From positions 248,001-312,000 of the forward strand of contig NZ_LDOS01000002.1 in assembly GCF_002077135.1 (NCBI RefSeq): a stretch of 64,000 nucleotides of DNA. Reading direction: 5' to 3'. Numbering within the stretch: the first letter of the stretch is position 1; every line of letters starts with the position of its first letter. This document shows positions 1 to 6,933 of the stretch, piece after piece. The position numbers were made by a program, and so were the translations under genes. This DNA is from Metallibacterium scheffleri. Its GTDB lineage: Bacteria; Pseudomonadota; Gammaproteobacteria; Xanthomonadales; Rhodanobacteraceae. The notes under the pieces are model-generated. The model saw nothing but the letters and a program-made list of their open reading frames with translations, did not search any database and was not told the DNA's origin.

Positions 1-1
1 G

Positions 2-235
2 GTGCTGGACGAAAAGGGCGTGCTGCGCCATGGCCAGAGCGTGCACACCACGCAGGGCGTCGGCGAGATCCTCTCCGGCACCTTCGCGCCGACGCTGGGC
101 AAGGCGGTGGCGTTCGCACGCATTCCGGCCGGCGATCCGGGCGCGGTCAGTGTCGGTATCCGCGGCCGTCAGCTGGCCGCGCGCGTGGTCAGGTACCCTT
201 TCGTGCGCAATGGGCAGGCCTGCGCCGGCATTTGA
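2..235 (+). CDS. gcvT: Aminomethyltransferase (glycine cleavage T protein), C-terminal fragment
   Basis: The window opens inside this gene; only the last 77 codons are present. The translation matches the C-terminal barrel domain of GcvT, including a [21 protein letters not shown] stretch (first 20 residues suffice to recognise it) and the terminal VRYPFVRNG. GcvT transfers the methylene group from the aminomethyl-lipoyl arm of GcvH to tetrahydrofolate and releases ammonia. gcvH starts 66 nt downstream on the same strand, followed by gcvPA, so this is the usual glycine cleavage cluster. The assignment rests on family resemblance plus context; the start lies outside the window. Confidence 0.9.
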   Translation: MLDEKGVLRHGQSVHTTQGVGEILSGTFAPTLGKAVAFARIPAGDPGAVSVGIRGRQLAARVVRYPFVRNGQACAGI

Positions 236-301
236 CGTTCGTGCCGCTGTCTGCTTGCTAGAATTGTCCACGCTTCCAATCCTCCAACCGGAACTTTTCC
301 C

Positions 302-700
302 ATGAGCGAGATCCCCGGCGACCTCAAGTTTCTCAAGTCCCACGAGTGGGCGCGTCTCGAAGACGACGGCCTCGTGCGCGTCGGCATTTCCGAGCACGCG
401 CAAAGCCAACTGGGTGATCTGGTCTACGTCGAGCTGCCTGGCGTCGGTGACGCGGTGACGGTCGGCAACGCCTGCGCCGTGGTCGAGTCAGTCAAGGCGG
501 CTTCGGATGTGTACACGCCGGTCTCCGGCACCGTGGTCGAAGTCAACGAAGCGCTGAGCGACAAACCCGAGACGATCAACGAGGACGCCTACGGCGAGGG
601 CTGGATCTTCGCGGTCAAGCCGAGCAACTCAGAGGACATGGAGGCGCTGCTCGATCCCGATGCCTACGCCGAGTTGCTCGACGAAGAAGACGCGCACTGA
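302..700 (+). CDS. gcvH: Glycine cleavage system H protein
   Basis: A 132-residue lipoyl-domain protein of normal GcvH length. The lipoylation site is Lys65 in the ESVKAASD motif, and the C-terminal part carries the usual [11 protein letters not shown] segment. H protein shuttles the aminomethyl group from the P protein to the T protein and is reoxidised by dihydrolipoyl dehydrogenase. The ATG at 302 is the only sensible start: the hammerhead lipoyl fold begins at once and the 66-nt gap to gcvT leaves room for a leader. A second, divergent GcvH-like protein lies at 53272-53718 in a quite different context. Confidence 0.97.
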   Translation: MSEIPGDLKFLKSHEWARLEDDGLVRVGISEHAQSQLGDLVYVELPGVGDAVTVGNACAVVESVKAASDVYTPVSGTVVEVNEALSDKPETINEDAYGEGWIFAVKPSNSEDMEALLDPDAYAELLDEEDAH

Positions 701-762
701 GCGCAGCGAATCGATCTCCGCGCCCGGTTTCGGCCGGGCGCTTTGCGTTCACGGAAACCACC

Positions 763-2127
763 ATGCCTTTCATCCCGCACTCCGAATCCGACGTTCGCGC
801 CATGCTTGCGGCCATCGGTGTAGCCCAGATCGAGGATTTGTTCGACGAGATCCCCGCTGCGCTCAAGGCGCGGGCGCTGCAGCACGTGCCTGCGGGCTTG
901 CCCGAGATGGATGTGGCGCGGCTCATGCGCGGCTACGCCGCGCAGGATGCTGGCGTGCTCAACTTTGCCGGTGCCGGTGCCTATGAGCACCACATTCCGG
1001 CGGCGGTATGGCAGATCGTCACCCGTGGCGAGTTTTATTCGGCCTACACGCCGTATCAGGCCGAAGCCAGCCAGGGCACGCTGCAGCTGATCTACGAATA
1101 CCAGACCATGATGACGCGGCTGACCGGCATGGATGTCAGCAATGCCTCGCTGTATGACGGCGCCACCGCGTTGGCCGAGGCGGTATTGATGGCCGAGCGC
1201 TGCATGAAAAAGGGCGCGCGGCGTGTACTGGTTCCGCGCAGCGTGCATCCGGCGTATCGCAAGACGCTGCGCACCATCGTCGATTTGCAGCACATCGAGG
1301 TGGTCGAGTTTGATTTCTGCCACGCCGGTGCCACCGCCGGCGGCATCGCGGCCGACTGGCTGGCGCGGCAGGATTTCGGCGCATTCACCGCGCTGGTGGT
1401 GCCGCAGGTCAATTACTTCGGCGTGCTGGAGGATGTGGATGCATTGACCGACTGGGCGCATGCGCAGGGCGCGCTGGTGATCGGCGTGATCAATCCGCTG
1501 GCGTTGGCGGTACTCAAGGCGCCCGGACAGTGGGGCGCCAAGGGTGCCGACATCGTGATTGGCGAAGGCCAGCCGATGGGTGTTCCGCTGAGCTCGGGCG
1601 GGCCGTATTTCGGCATACTCGCCTGCAAGCAGGAATTCGTGCGGCAGATGCCTGGGCGCGTCGTCGGGCGCACCACCGACCTCGATGGTCGCGCAGGTTT
1701 CACCCTCACCCTGCAGGCGCGCGAGCAGCACATCCGTCGCGCCAAGGCCACTTCCAACATCTGCACCAATCAGGGTTTGCTGGTGACCGCCGCGACCATC
1801 CACATGGCGCTGCTCGGTCCCGAAGGGCTGCGCCGCGTGGCGGTGCATTGCATGCGCAACGCACGCGCGCTGCGCGAGCGGCTGGCAGCGCTGCCGGGCG
1901 TGCACGTGCCGTTCGAGCGCGCGGGATTTCACGAATTCACGCTTGCGTTGCCGTTGTCGGCCGGCACGGTGATCGAGCGCCTCGCCGATGCGCGAATTCT
2001 TGCCGGAGTCGCGCTCGACGAGGACTTTCCAGAGCTGGGTAATGCGCTGCTGGTGTGCGCTACAGAGACCAAGACCGAGGCTGATCTCGATCGCTATGCC
2101 GAGGCGCTGGGCCGGGCGTTGCGCTGA
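763..2127 (+). CDS. gcvPA: Glycine dehydrogenase (decarboxylating) subunit 1
   Basis: The 454-residue product matches the N-terminal half of the glycine decarboxylase P protein, the form seen in organisms where P is split into GcvPA and GcvPB. It starts MPFIPHSE and contains the typical [14 protein letters not shown] and [14 protein letters not shown] segments. With GcvPB it decarboxylates glycine using PLP; the PLP lysine sits in GcvPB. The gene follows gcvH by 62 nt. The expected partner gcvPB is not next to it: the next gene is an unrelated MetJ/H1 fusion, so gcvPB must be elsewhere. Confidence 0.95.
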   Translation: MPFIPHSESDVRAMLAAIGVAQIEDLFDEIPAALKARALQHVPAGLPEMDVARLMRGYAAQDAGVLNFAGAGAYEHHIPAAVWQIVTRGEFYSAYTPYQAEASQGTLQLIYEYQTMMTRLTGMDVSNASLYDGATALAEAVLMAERCMKKGARRVLVPRSVHPAYRKTLRTIVDLQHIEVVEFDFCHAGATAGGIAADWLARQDFGAFTALVVPQVNYFGVLEDVDALTDWAHAQGALVIGVINPLALAVLKAPGQWGAKGADIVIGEGQPMGVPLSSGGPYFGILACKQEFVRQMPGRVVGRTTDLDGRAGFTLTLQAREQHIRRAKATSNICTNQGLLVTAATIHMALLGPEGLRRVAVHCMRNARALRERLAALPGVHVPFERAGFHEFTLALPLSAGTVIERLADARILAGVALDEDFPELGNALLVCATETKTEADLDRYAEALGRALR

Positions 2128-2335
2128 AATCGGCGCGTGCGCGGGCAAAAAATCCCGCGACCACGCGCTTCCCCGACAAATTTTTTTTGTTGCGAAGTTC
2201 GCTGGCATTCAGCGCCATTTGCGCTGCGCGACGTGTGTCGCGACGAATGCGCGCGCTGCCGCGATGCGCGCATGCGCGGCGGCGCGATGCCAGCAATAGC
2301 AAGGCTTGCAGCGCAATATTGAATAAAAAAGTTAT

Positions 2336-2359
2336 GGATGTCTAGATGTCCATACGTCC
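2336..2359. promoter_or_regulatory. Three tandem met boxes (MetJ operator)
   Basis: Three directly abutting 8-bp units, GGATGTCT (2336-2343), AGATGTCC (2344-2351) and ATACGTCC (2352-2359), each match the MetJ half-palindrome consensus AGACGTCT at six of eight positions. MetJ dimers bind such tandem arrays cooperatively with S-adenosylmethionine as corepressor. The array lies in the 373-nt gap (2128-2500) after gcvPA, 141 nt before the MetJ-like gene at 2501 and in a locally AT-rich stretch, so autoregulation is the simplest reading. I see no other gene in this gap. Confidence 0.75.
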
Positions 2360-2500
2360 ATTACAGTCAATTATTCATTGTCGCATGGGCTTGATGGCGC
2401 GCCACTCTGCCGCGTGCGTTGTGCAGTGAATGCAGCGAAATCGATTGACAGTGGAAAAGTGACGCAATAGTTTCTGCGCCGGAAGATCAGTGAACAAAGA

Positions 2501-3070
2501 ATGGCGACGTCAAAATTCATCAAGCCGTATATCGAGCACGGTGCAAAAGCCGAAGCGGTACGCAAGATCACCGTGTCGGTTCCGCTGCATGTGCTCAAGG
2601 TGCTCTCCGATGAACGCACGCGTCGCCAGATCTGCAATCTCAGGCACGCCACTATTAGTGATCTTCTGTGCGAGGCGTTCCTGCATGCTTTTACTGGGCA
2701 ACCACTGCCAACTGACGAGGAGCTGAGACGAATTATGGCTATCAAGAAAACTGCTGCGAAGAAACCCGCCGCCAAGAAACCTGCGGCGAAAAAGTCCACT
2801 GCCAAGAAGGCCACGACCAAGAAGGTCGCCAAGGCCAAGGTCGCGACGGCCCGCAAGACGGCCGCCAAGAAGTCCGTGAAGAAGGCTGCCGCCAAGAAGC
2901 CGGCCGCCAAGAAGAAGGCTGCCGCCAAGAAGCCGGCTGCCAAGAAGAAGGCTGCCGCCAAGAAGCCGGCCGCCAAGAAAGCCGCGGCGAAAAAGCCTGC
3001 CGCGAAAAAGCCCGCCAGGAAGGCTGTAAAGAAAGCTGCTCCCATGAAGGTCGCAGCGCTCGCCCTCTGA
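2501..3070 (+). CDS. metJ: MetJ-type repressor fused to a histone H1-like Lys/Ala/Pro tail
   Basis: A 189-residue protein in two parts. Residues about 8-78 match MetJ closely: [21 protein letters not shown] (the DNA-contacting beta strand), [16 protein letters not shown] and [16 protein letters not shown], with the Glu and Arg positions used for S-adenosylmethionine binding kept. From about residue 82 the MetJ C-terminal helix is replaced by about 105 residues of AAKKPAAKK-type repeats, like bacterial H1/AlgP-type proteins. It should repress methionine genes, with the basic tail adding nonspecific DNA binding. Met boxes upstream suggest autoregulation. An internal ATG at 2735 could make the tail alone. 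The Shine-Dalgarno before 2501 is weak (GGAAG about 15 nt away). Confidence 0.85.
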   Translation: MATSKFIKPYIEHGAKAEAVRKITVSVPLHVLKVLSDERTRRQICNLRHATISDLLCEAFLHAFTGQPLPTDEELRRIMAIKKTAAKKPAAKKPAAKKSTAKKATTKKVAKAKVATARKTAAKKSVKKAAAKKPAAKKKAAAKKPAAKKKAAAKKPAAKKAAAKKPAAKKPARKAVKKAAPMKVAALAL

Positions 3071-3153
3071 GACGAGTGTCGTTTCGCAAGCTGGTAACTT
3101 TTCACCCTCTCCGCGACTGCCCAGCGCGGAGAGGGGCCTCGGATTCGAGGCCA

Positions 3154-3183
3154 CGCCCCGCATCGCGGGGCGTTTCATTTTGT
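3154..3183 (+). terminator. Rho-independent terminator after the MetJ/H1 gene
   Basis: CGCCCCGC and GCGGGGCG form a perfect 8-bp GC stem with an ATC loop, followed by TTTCATTTTG. It lies 84 nt after the stop of the MetJ/H1 gene and before the TonB-like gene. This fits termination of the upstream transcript, although the U run is interrupted. Confidence 0.7.
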
Positions 3184-3307
3184 GTCGGCGGCATTTTCGC
3201 ATTGCTCGCCGCGTGTGATCGGGCTAACGTGACGCCTGCGCTTGCGGCGTTCCAAACCGCATAGGGGGAAGCTGGCCGGGGCGCGCCCATCCACTTGAGG
3301 CTTGCCC

Positions 3308-4336
3308 ATGGCTATTGAGTCCGTAATTCCTCGTGCCCGTGCCAACGCCCGCCTCGGGGCGGCGGCGGTCGTGTTGTTGAGTGCGGCGCTGACCGCATGC
3401 TCCGGTTCCAATCAATCCGCGCCGCAGCCCGCGAAAGCGCCTGTTGCTCCGGCCAAAGCCGCATCAACCGGCGCCAGGCCAGCCAGCGCCGCCCCCAATA
3501 CCGCCGATCGGCTGGCCGCGATGAGTGTCGATCAACTCATGGACCAGGCGCAGAAAGCCCTGAAGGAAGATCGCCTGGTTGCACCGGCCGGCGACAACGC
3601 ATTCGAGTATTACCTGGCGGTGCTGCACAAGAGCCCCAACAACCGCGCTGCGCAGGATGCGTTGCGCGAAACGTTCCCGTATGGCGCACAGACCGTTGAT
3701 CAGACCATCAACCAGGGGAATTTCCCCGAGGCACAGCGTGAAATCGATCTGCTGGCCAAGGCCGACCCGACCAATTACACGCTGACCATCCTGCGCTCGA
3801 AACTGGATGCCGCACGCAAGGTGGCGGCCCAGCAGCAACAGGCGCAGAAGTCTGCCGCGCTGGCGCAAGCCGCAAGCGCGGTGGCGGAGCGAAAACAGCA
3901 GCAGGAACAGATCGACGCTGCCGCCGCAGCGCTCAAGCAGCAGCAGGAACAGGCCGCCGCTGCGGTGCAAAAGCAGCGGGAGCAGCAGGCACAGCAAGCA
4001 GCCGCAGTGGCAGCCACGCGCACAGCGACTGTCCCCAAGGCGGCAGCGTCAGCCGAGAATCGCGATGCTCAGGTGGTGCGCATGGTGCCGGCCAAGTATC
4101 CGCTGGAAGCCGCGCGCAATGGCGAGCAGGGCTGGGTGGATGTCGCGTTCACCGTCAATCCGGATGGTTCGGTGAGCGATGTCCACGTCACCAATGCCGA
4201 GCCGCGTCGGGTTTTCGATCGCGCCGCGATCGATGCCGTATCACGCTGGCGCTTCAAGCCGGCATTGATCAACGGCGCGCCGACCGCGGTCGTGGTCAAA
4301 CGCCGTATCGAATTCAAGCTGTCCGGCAACGGCTGA
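3308..4336 (+). CDS. TonB C-terminal domain lipoprotein (energy-transducer-like)
   Basis: The N-terminus has basic residues, a hydrophobic stretch and a lipobox-like L-T-A-C (Cys31 counted from this ATG), so it looks like a lipoprotein. A proline/alanine linker, a coiled Gln/Ala-rich segment (about residues 170-250) and a C-terminal TonB-type domain (about 255-342, with YPLEAARNGEQGWVDVAFTV and AVSRWRFKPA) follow. Classical TonB is held by an N-terminal membrane helix and couples to ExbB/ExbD; a lipid-anchored version is less usual and its role is unknown. A TTG two codons upstream is an alternative start. No exbBD or receptor gene is adjacent. Confidence 0.8.
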   Translation: MAIESVIPRARANARLGAAAVVLLSAALTACSGSNQSAPQPAKAPVAPAKAASTGARPASAAPNTADRLAAMSVDQLMDQAQKALKEDRLVAPAGDNAFEYYLAVLHKSPNNRAAQDALRETFPYGAQTVDQTINQGNFPEAQREIDLLAKADPTNYTLTILRSKLDAARKVAAQQQQAQKSAALAQAASAVAERKQQQEQIDAAAAALKQQQEQAAAAVQKQREQQAQQAAAVAATRTATVPKAAASAENRDAQVVRMVPAKYPLEAARNGEQGWVDVAFTVNPDGSVSDVHVTNAEPRRVFDRAAIDAVSRWRFKPALINGAPTAVVVKRRIEFKLSGNG

Positions 4337-4387
4337 TCATGGGCCGACGCGGGCGGCGACTTGCGGGCCGACCGCGCAGGTGCATGG

Positions 4388-5002
4388 CTATTGGTCGAGT
4401 AGAACGCGCCGCAAAAGTGCGAGCACGCGCATTTGCGGTGGCAGATCGGCGTTGCTGTCGAGTACGCCGAGCGCGGCATACGCGCCGCCATGCGCAGCTG
4501 GTGGCAGACTCTTCAGCAAGCCCGCGGTATCGGCCAGCAACAGCAGCGCGTAGTCTGCCGGGGATTGACTCGCGCTGGCAGCGCGCAGCAGATCGGCGGC
4601 GCTTTCATCACGCGCCTGTTGCGAGCGCAACGGGTAGCGGTGGCCGGCGCGTGGCAGCCATTTGATGCGTGGCACGCGGTGCAGCAGGTCGCGCCGGGCC
4701 AGCCCATCGAGCAGACGGACGCGCAGTTGCGGCAACTTGCGTCGTGCCAGCCGCAGCGCGTGTTGCGGCGGCAACGCGTTCATGCCCAAGGCGTGTTGCA
4801 AGTCTGCCAACAGCGGATGCGCCAGTGGCAGTGCACTGTCTTGATACCAGTGTGTACCGTCGGTTTGCAGACGTCCGGCCAATGTCAGGTCGGCCAGCAA
4901 CGCGGCGGCGAACAACGTTTGTGCGGTCAGAATCCCTTGCGTCCGTACCGAGCCGTGGCGCGGATCCAGCAGCAGCAGAACGAGGCGCTCGGTAAGCAGC
5001 AT
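4388..5002 (-). CDS. GPP34 (Golgi phosphoprotein 3-like) family protein
   Basis: A 204-residue helical protein beginning MLLTERLVLLLLDPRHGS, with LTAQTLFAAALLADLTLAGRL close behind. This is the signature opening of the GPP34/Vps74 family, whose eukaryotic members bind phosphatidylinositol 4-phosphate and Golgi glycosyltransferases. The role of bacterial members is not established. The ATG at 5002 is chosen because family homology begins there and it lies 5 nt after the stop of the upstream serine hydrolase, indicating co-transcription. No signal peptide is seen, so a cytoplasmic or peripheral membrane location is likely. Confidence 0.75.
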   Translation of the reverse strand: MLLTERLVLLLLDPRHGSVRTQGILTAQTLFAAALLADLTLAGRLQTDGTHWYQDSALPLAHPLLADLQHALGMNALPPQHALRLARRKLPQLRVRLLDGLARRDLLHRVPRIKWLPRAGHRYPLRSQQARDESAADLLRAASASQSPADYALLLLADTAGLLKSLPPAAHGGAYAALGVLDSNADLPPQMRVLALLRRVLLDQ

Positions 5003-5007
5003 GGAGC

Positions 5008-6270
5008 CTAGCGTGGGTGGCGACGTCTGCGCACAGGATGCGCCCGTTCGCGCGGGCGATCCAGCCCGGCCCAGTCGACGTAGGGCAGGCCCAGCAGTTT
5101 GTCGAAGAACATCGGCATCAGTTGCGCCGGCACGGCGTCGTCGCAGTTCCACAGGATTACCATGCCGACGTGCAGGTCGGGAAAGAAGCCGATCATCGCG
5201 CGATAGCCCTGCACGGCGCCGGCGTGAAAGATCAGCCGGTGCCCGGCGTAGTCATACACGCGCCAGGCCAGCGCATATTGCGCGTTGCGCAAGCGCGCGC
5301 GGCGCCATGGCGTGGCCCAGCGTTCGCTCGGTGTTTCCACCAGCGGCGTATGCAGCACGTGCAGCAGCGCGGGCGAAAGCACCTTGGGGTCGCCGCCCAT
5401 TTGCGCGATCAGCCATTTCTCCAGATCATCGAGACTGGCATTGACGCCTGCGGCGGGTGCCAGGCGGTAGTAGGCCTCGCGCGGCTGGAACGGTGTCCAG
5501 CGCCCGTGATCCAGCCAGTGCGGCCGCGCCCAGCTCTTGCTCGCCTCCAGCGCATCGCGGCCATAGGTCGCGGTGTGCATGCCCAGCGGCAGGAACAGGC
5601 GCTTCTCGACCTGGTGGTAGTAGAAGTCGCCGGTCTCGGCGTAGACCACATCGCCAATCAAGCTGAAGGCCACATTCTGGTAGCTGTAGCAATCGCCCGG
5701 AGGGCAGATCGGTTCGACTTCATCGAGCTTGCGTACCAGCTCGGGATAGCGGCCGTTGTTCTCCATGATGTTGTCGTAGGCGTTGTGCGGCAGGCCCAGA
5801 CGCTGGCTGAGGATGTCGGCGATGGTGGCCTGGCGCGCGTACTCGGCGTTCTTGAGCATGAAGAACGGCAGTGCCTGCTCGATGCGCGTGTTCCAGCCGA
5901 AGGTCCCATCCTGCACCAGCAGCCCGGTCAGCGCGCTGGCGAATGCCTTGGACAGCGACGCGATGCGGAACACCGTGTACGGCGTGACCTTGGCGCCAGT
6001 GGCGGTGTCGGCATAGCCCAGGGTGCGCTGCCAGCGCACCTTGTCATCGACGATGACCGCGGTGGCGATGCCGGCGGCGTCGTTGCGTGCCATGACCTGA
6101 TCGAGCCAGCCGTTATAGGCCTTGATGCTGGCCGCGACGCGGCCCTTGGGCAGCGTCCCACCGACCGCAATCGCGGCGTCGGGGCGCGCCGCCTGCGCGG
6201 CAATCGATAGGACGATGAATACCATCGCGGCCAGTGCCTGAGGCACGCGGCGCCAATGCAACTTCGACAT
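5008..6270 (-). CDS. Serine hydrolase, class C beta-lactamase/PBP-like family
   Basis: The 420-residue protein has an N-terminal signal peptide (cleavage near AAQAA, residue 28) and the serine beta-lactamase triad: S105-L-S-K108 (SxxK), Y197-Q-N199 (YxN) and an HAG box in FHAGAVQG in place of KTG. Family members include D-aminopeptidases, esterases, peptidoglycan carboxypeptidases and AmpC. The long insertion with PICPPGDCY could hold a disulfide. The C-terminal tail is strongly basic (PRERAHPVRRRRHPR). It is periplasmic by prediction; the substrate cannot be told from sequence. The GPP34 gene follows 5 nt after its stop. Confidence 0.88.
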   Translation of the reverse strand: MSKLHWRRVPQALAAMVFIVLSIAAQAARPDAAIAVGGTLPKGRVAASIKAYNGWLDQVMARNDAAGIATAVIVDDKVRWQRTLGYADTATGAKVTPYTVFRIASLSKAFASALTGLLVQDGTFGWNTRIEQALPFFMLKNAEYARQATIADILSQRLGLPHNAYDNIMENNGRYPELVRKLDEVEPICPPGDCYSYQNVAFSLIGDVVYAETGDFYYHQVEKRLFLPLGMHTATYGRDALEASKSWARPHWLDHGRWTPFQPREAYYRLAPAAGVNASLDDLEKWLIAQMGGDPKVLSPALLHVLHTPLVETPSERWATPWRRARLRNAQYALAWRVYDYAGHRLIFHAGAVQGYRAMIGFFPDLHVGMVILWNCDDAVPAQLMPMFFDKLLGLPYVDWAGLDRPRERAHPVRRRRHPR

Positions 6271-6331
6271 GAACTGCTATGCTCATCAAGCCCTGCGCAG
6301 CGCTCCGCGCCGCCACAAGGAGGACTGACCG

Positions 6332-6919
6332 ATGTTCACGATCATTGTGCTGATCGTCGTTGCCGTGATTGTCCTGTATGTCGTCGGGCTCTACAACGCC
6401 TTGGTGACCGCACGCAACGGCTACAAGAACAGCTTCGCGCAGATCGATGTACAACTCACGCGCCGTCACGATCTGATCCCCAATCTGGTCGAAACCGCCA
6501 AGGGCTACATTGCCCACGAGCGCGGCACGCTGGAGGCGGTGACCGAGGCGCGCACCGCGGCGGTGAATGGTTTGGCTGCGGCCAAGGCCGCGCCCGGCAA
6601 CCCGCAGGCGATGCAACAACTCGGTGGCGCCGAAACGCAACTGACGCAGTCGCTCGGGCGCCTGTTCGCGGTGGCCGAGGCTTACCCGGACCTGAAGGCC
6701 AACCAGAACATGATGCAGCTTTCCGAGGAACTCAGCTCCACCGAAAACCGCGTGGCCTTCGCGCGGCAGGCTTACAACGATTCGGTGATGGGCTACAACA
6801 ATCGCTGCCAGATGTTTCCGTCCAGCATCATTGCCAACAGCTTCGGTTTTGCCGCGGCCGAACCGCTGGCCATGGACGATCCGGCCAAGCGCGAGGCACC
6901 CAAGGTTTCGTTCACCTGA
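6332..6919 (+). CDS. lemA: LemA family protein
   Basis: A 195-residue protein with a single N-terminal membrane segment (about residues 2-22) and the conserved LemA core: YNALVTARNGYKNSFAQIDV, then RRHDLIPNLVETAKGY and the terminal NNRCQMFPSSIIANSFGF. LemA proteins are helical-bundle membrane proteins commonly encoded beside membrane metalloproteases; their biochemical role is poorly known. Here the M48 protease gene starts 14 nt after the stop, the common LemA-protease pair. The ATG at 6332 has AAGGAGGACTG upstream, a good ribosome binding site. Confidence 0.93.
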   Translation: MFTIIVLIVVAVIVLYVVGLYNALVTARNGYKNSFAQIDVQLTRRHDLIPNLVETAKGYIAHERGTLEAVTEARTAAVNGLAAAKAAPGNPQAMQQLGGAETQLTQSLGRLFAVAEAYPDLKANQNMMQLSEELSSTENRVAFARQAYNDSVMGYNNRCQMFPSSIIANSFGFAAAEPLAMDDPAKREAPKVSFT

Positions 6920-6933
6920 ACTGAGCGCGCGCC

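Noticed and set aside
236-301. Glycine riboswitch in the glycine cleavage cluster
   Set aside because: The gap before gcvH is only 66 nt and shows no aptamer-like pairing; upstream of gcvT is outside the window.
2140-2190. Hairpin after gcvPA (CGCGGG/CCCGCG) with a T8 run downstream, as a terminator
   Set aside because: The T run starts about 20 nt after the stem, too far for a standard rho-independent terminator; possible but unsupported.
664-2208. Long open frame antisense to gcvPA; similar ones antisense to the serine hydrolase, edd, norZ and nirK2
   Set aside because: At this GC content the antisense and shifted frames of real genes stay open; the translations are Arg/His/Gln-rich without motifs and the opposite strand encodes clear enzymes.
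2740-3030. Short direct repeats that could be taken for a repeat array or CRISPR
   Set aside because: They are codon repeats (Ala, Lys, Lys, Pro) inside the H1-like tail, in frame and without spacers.
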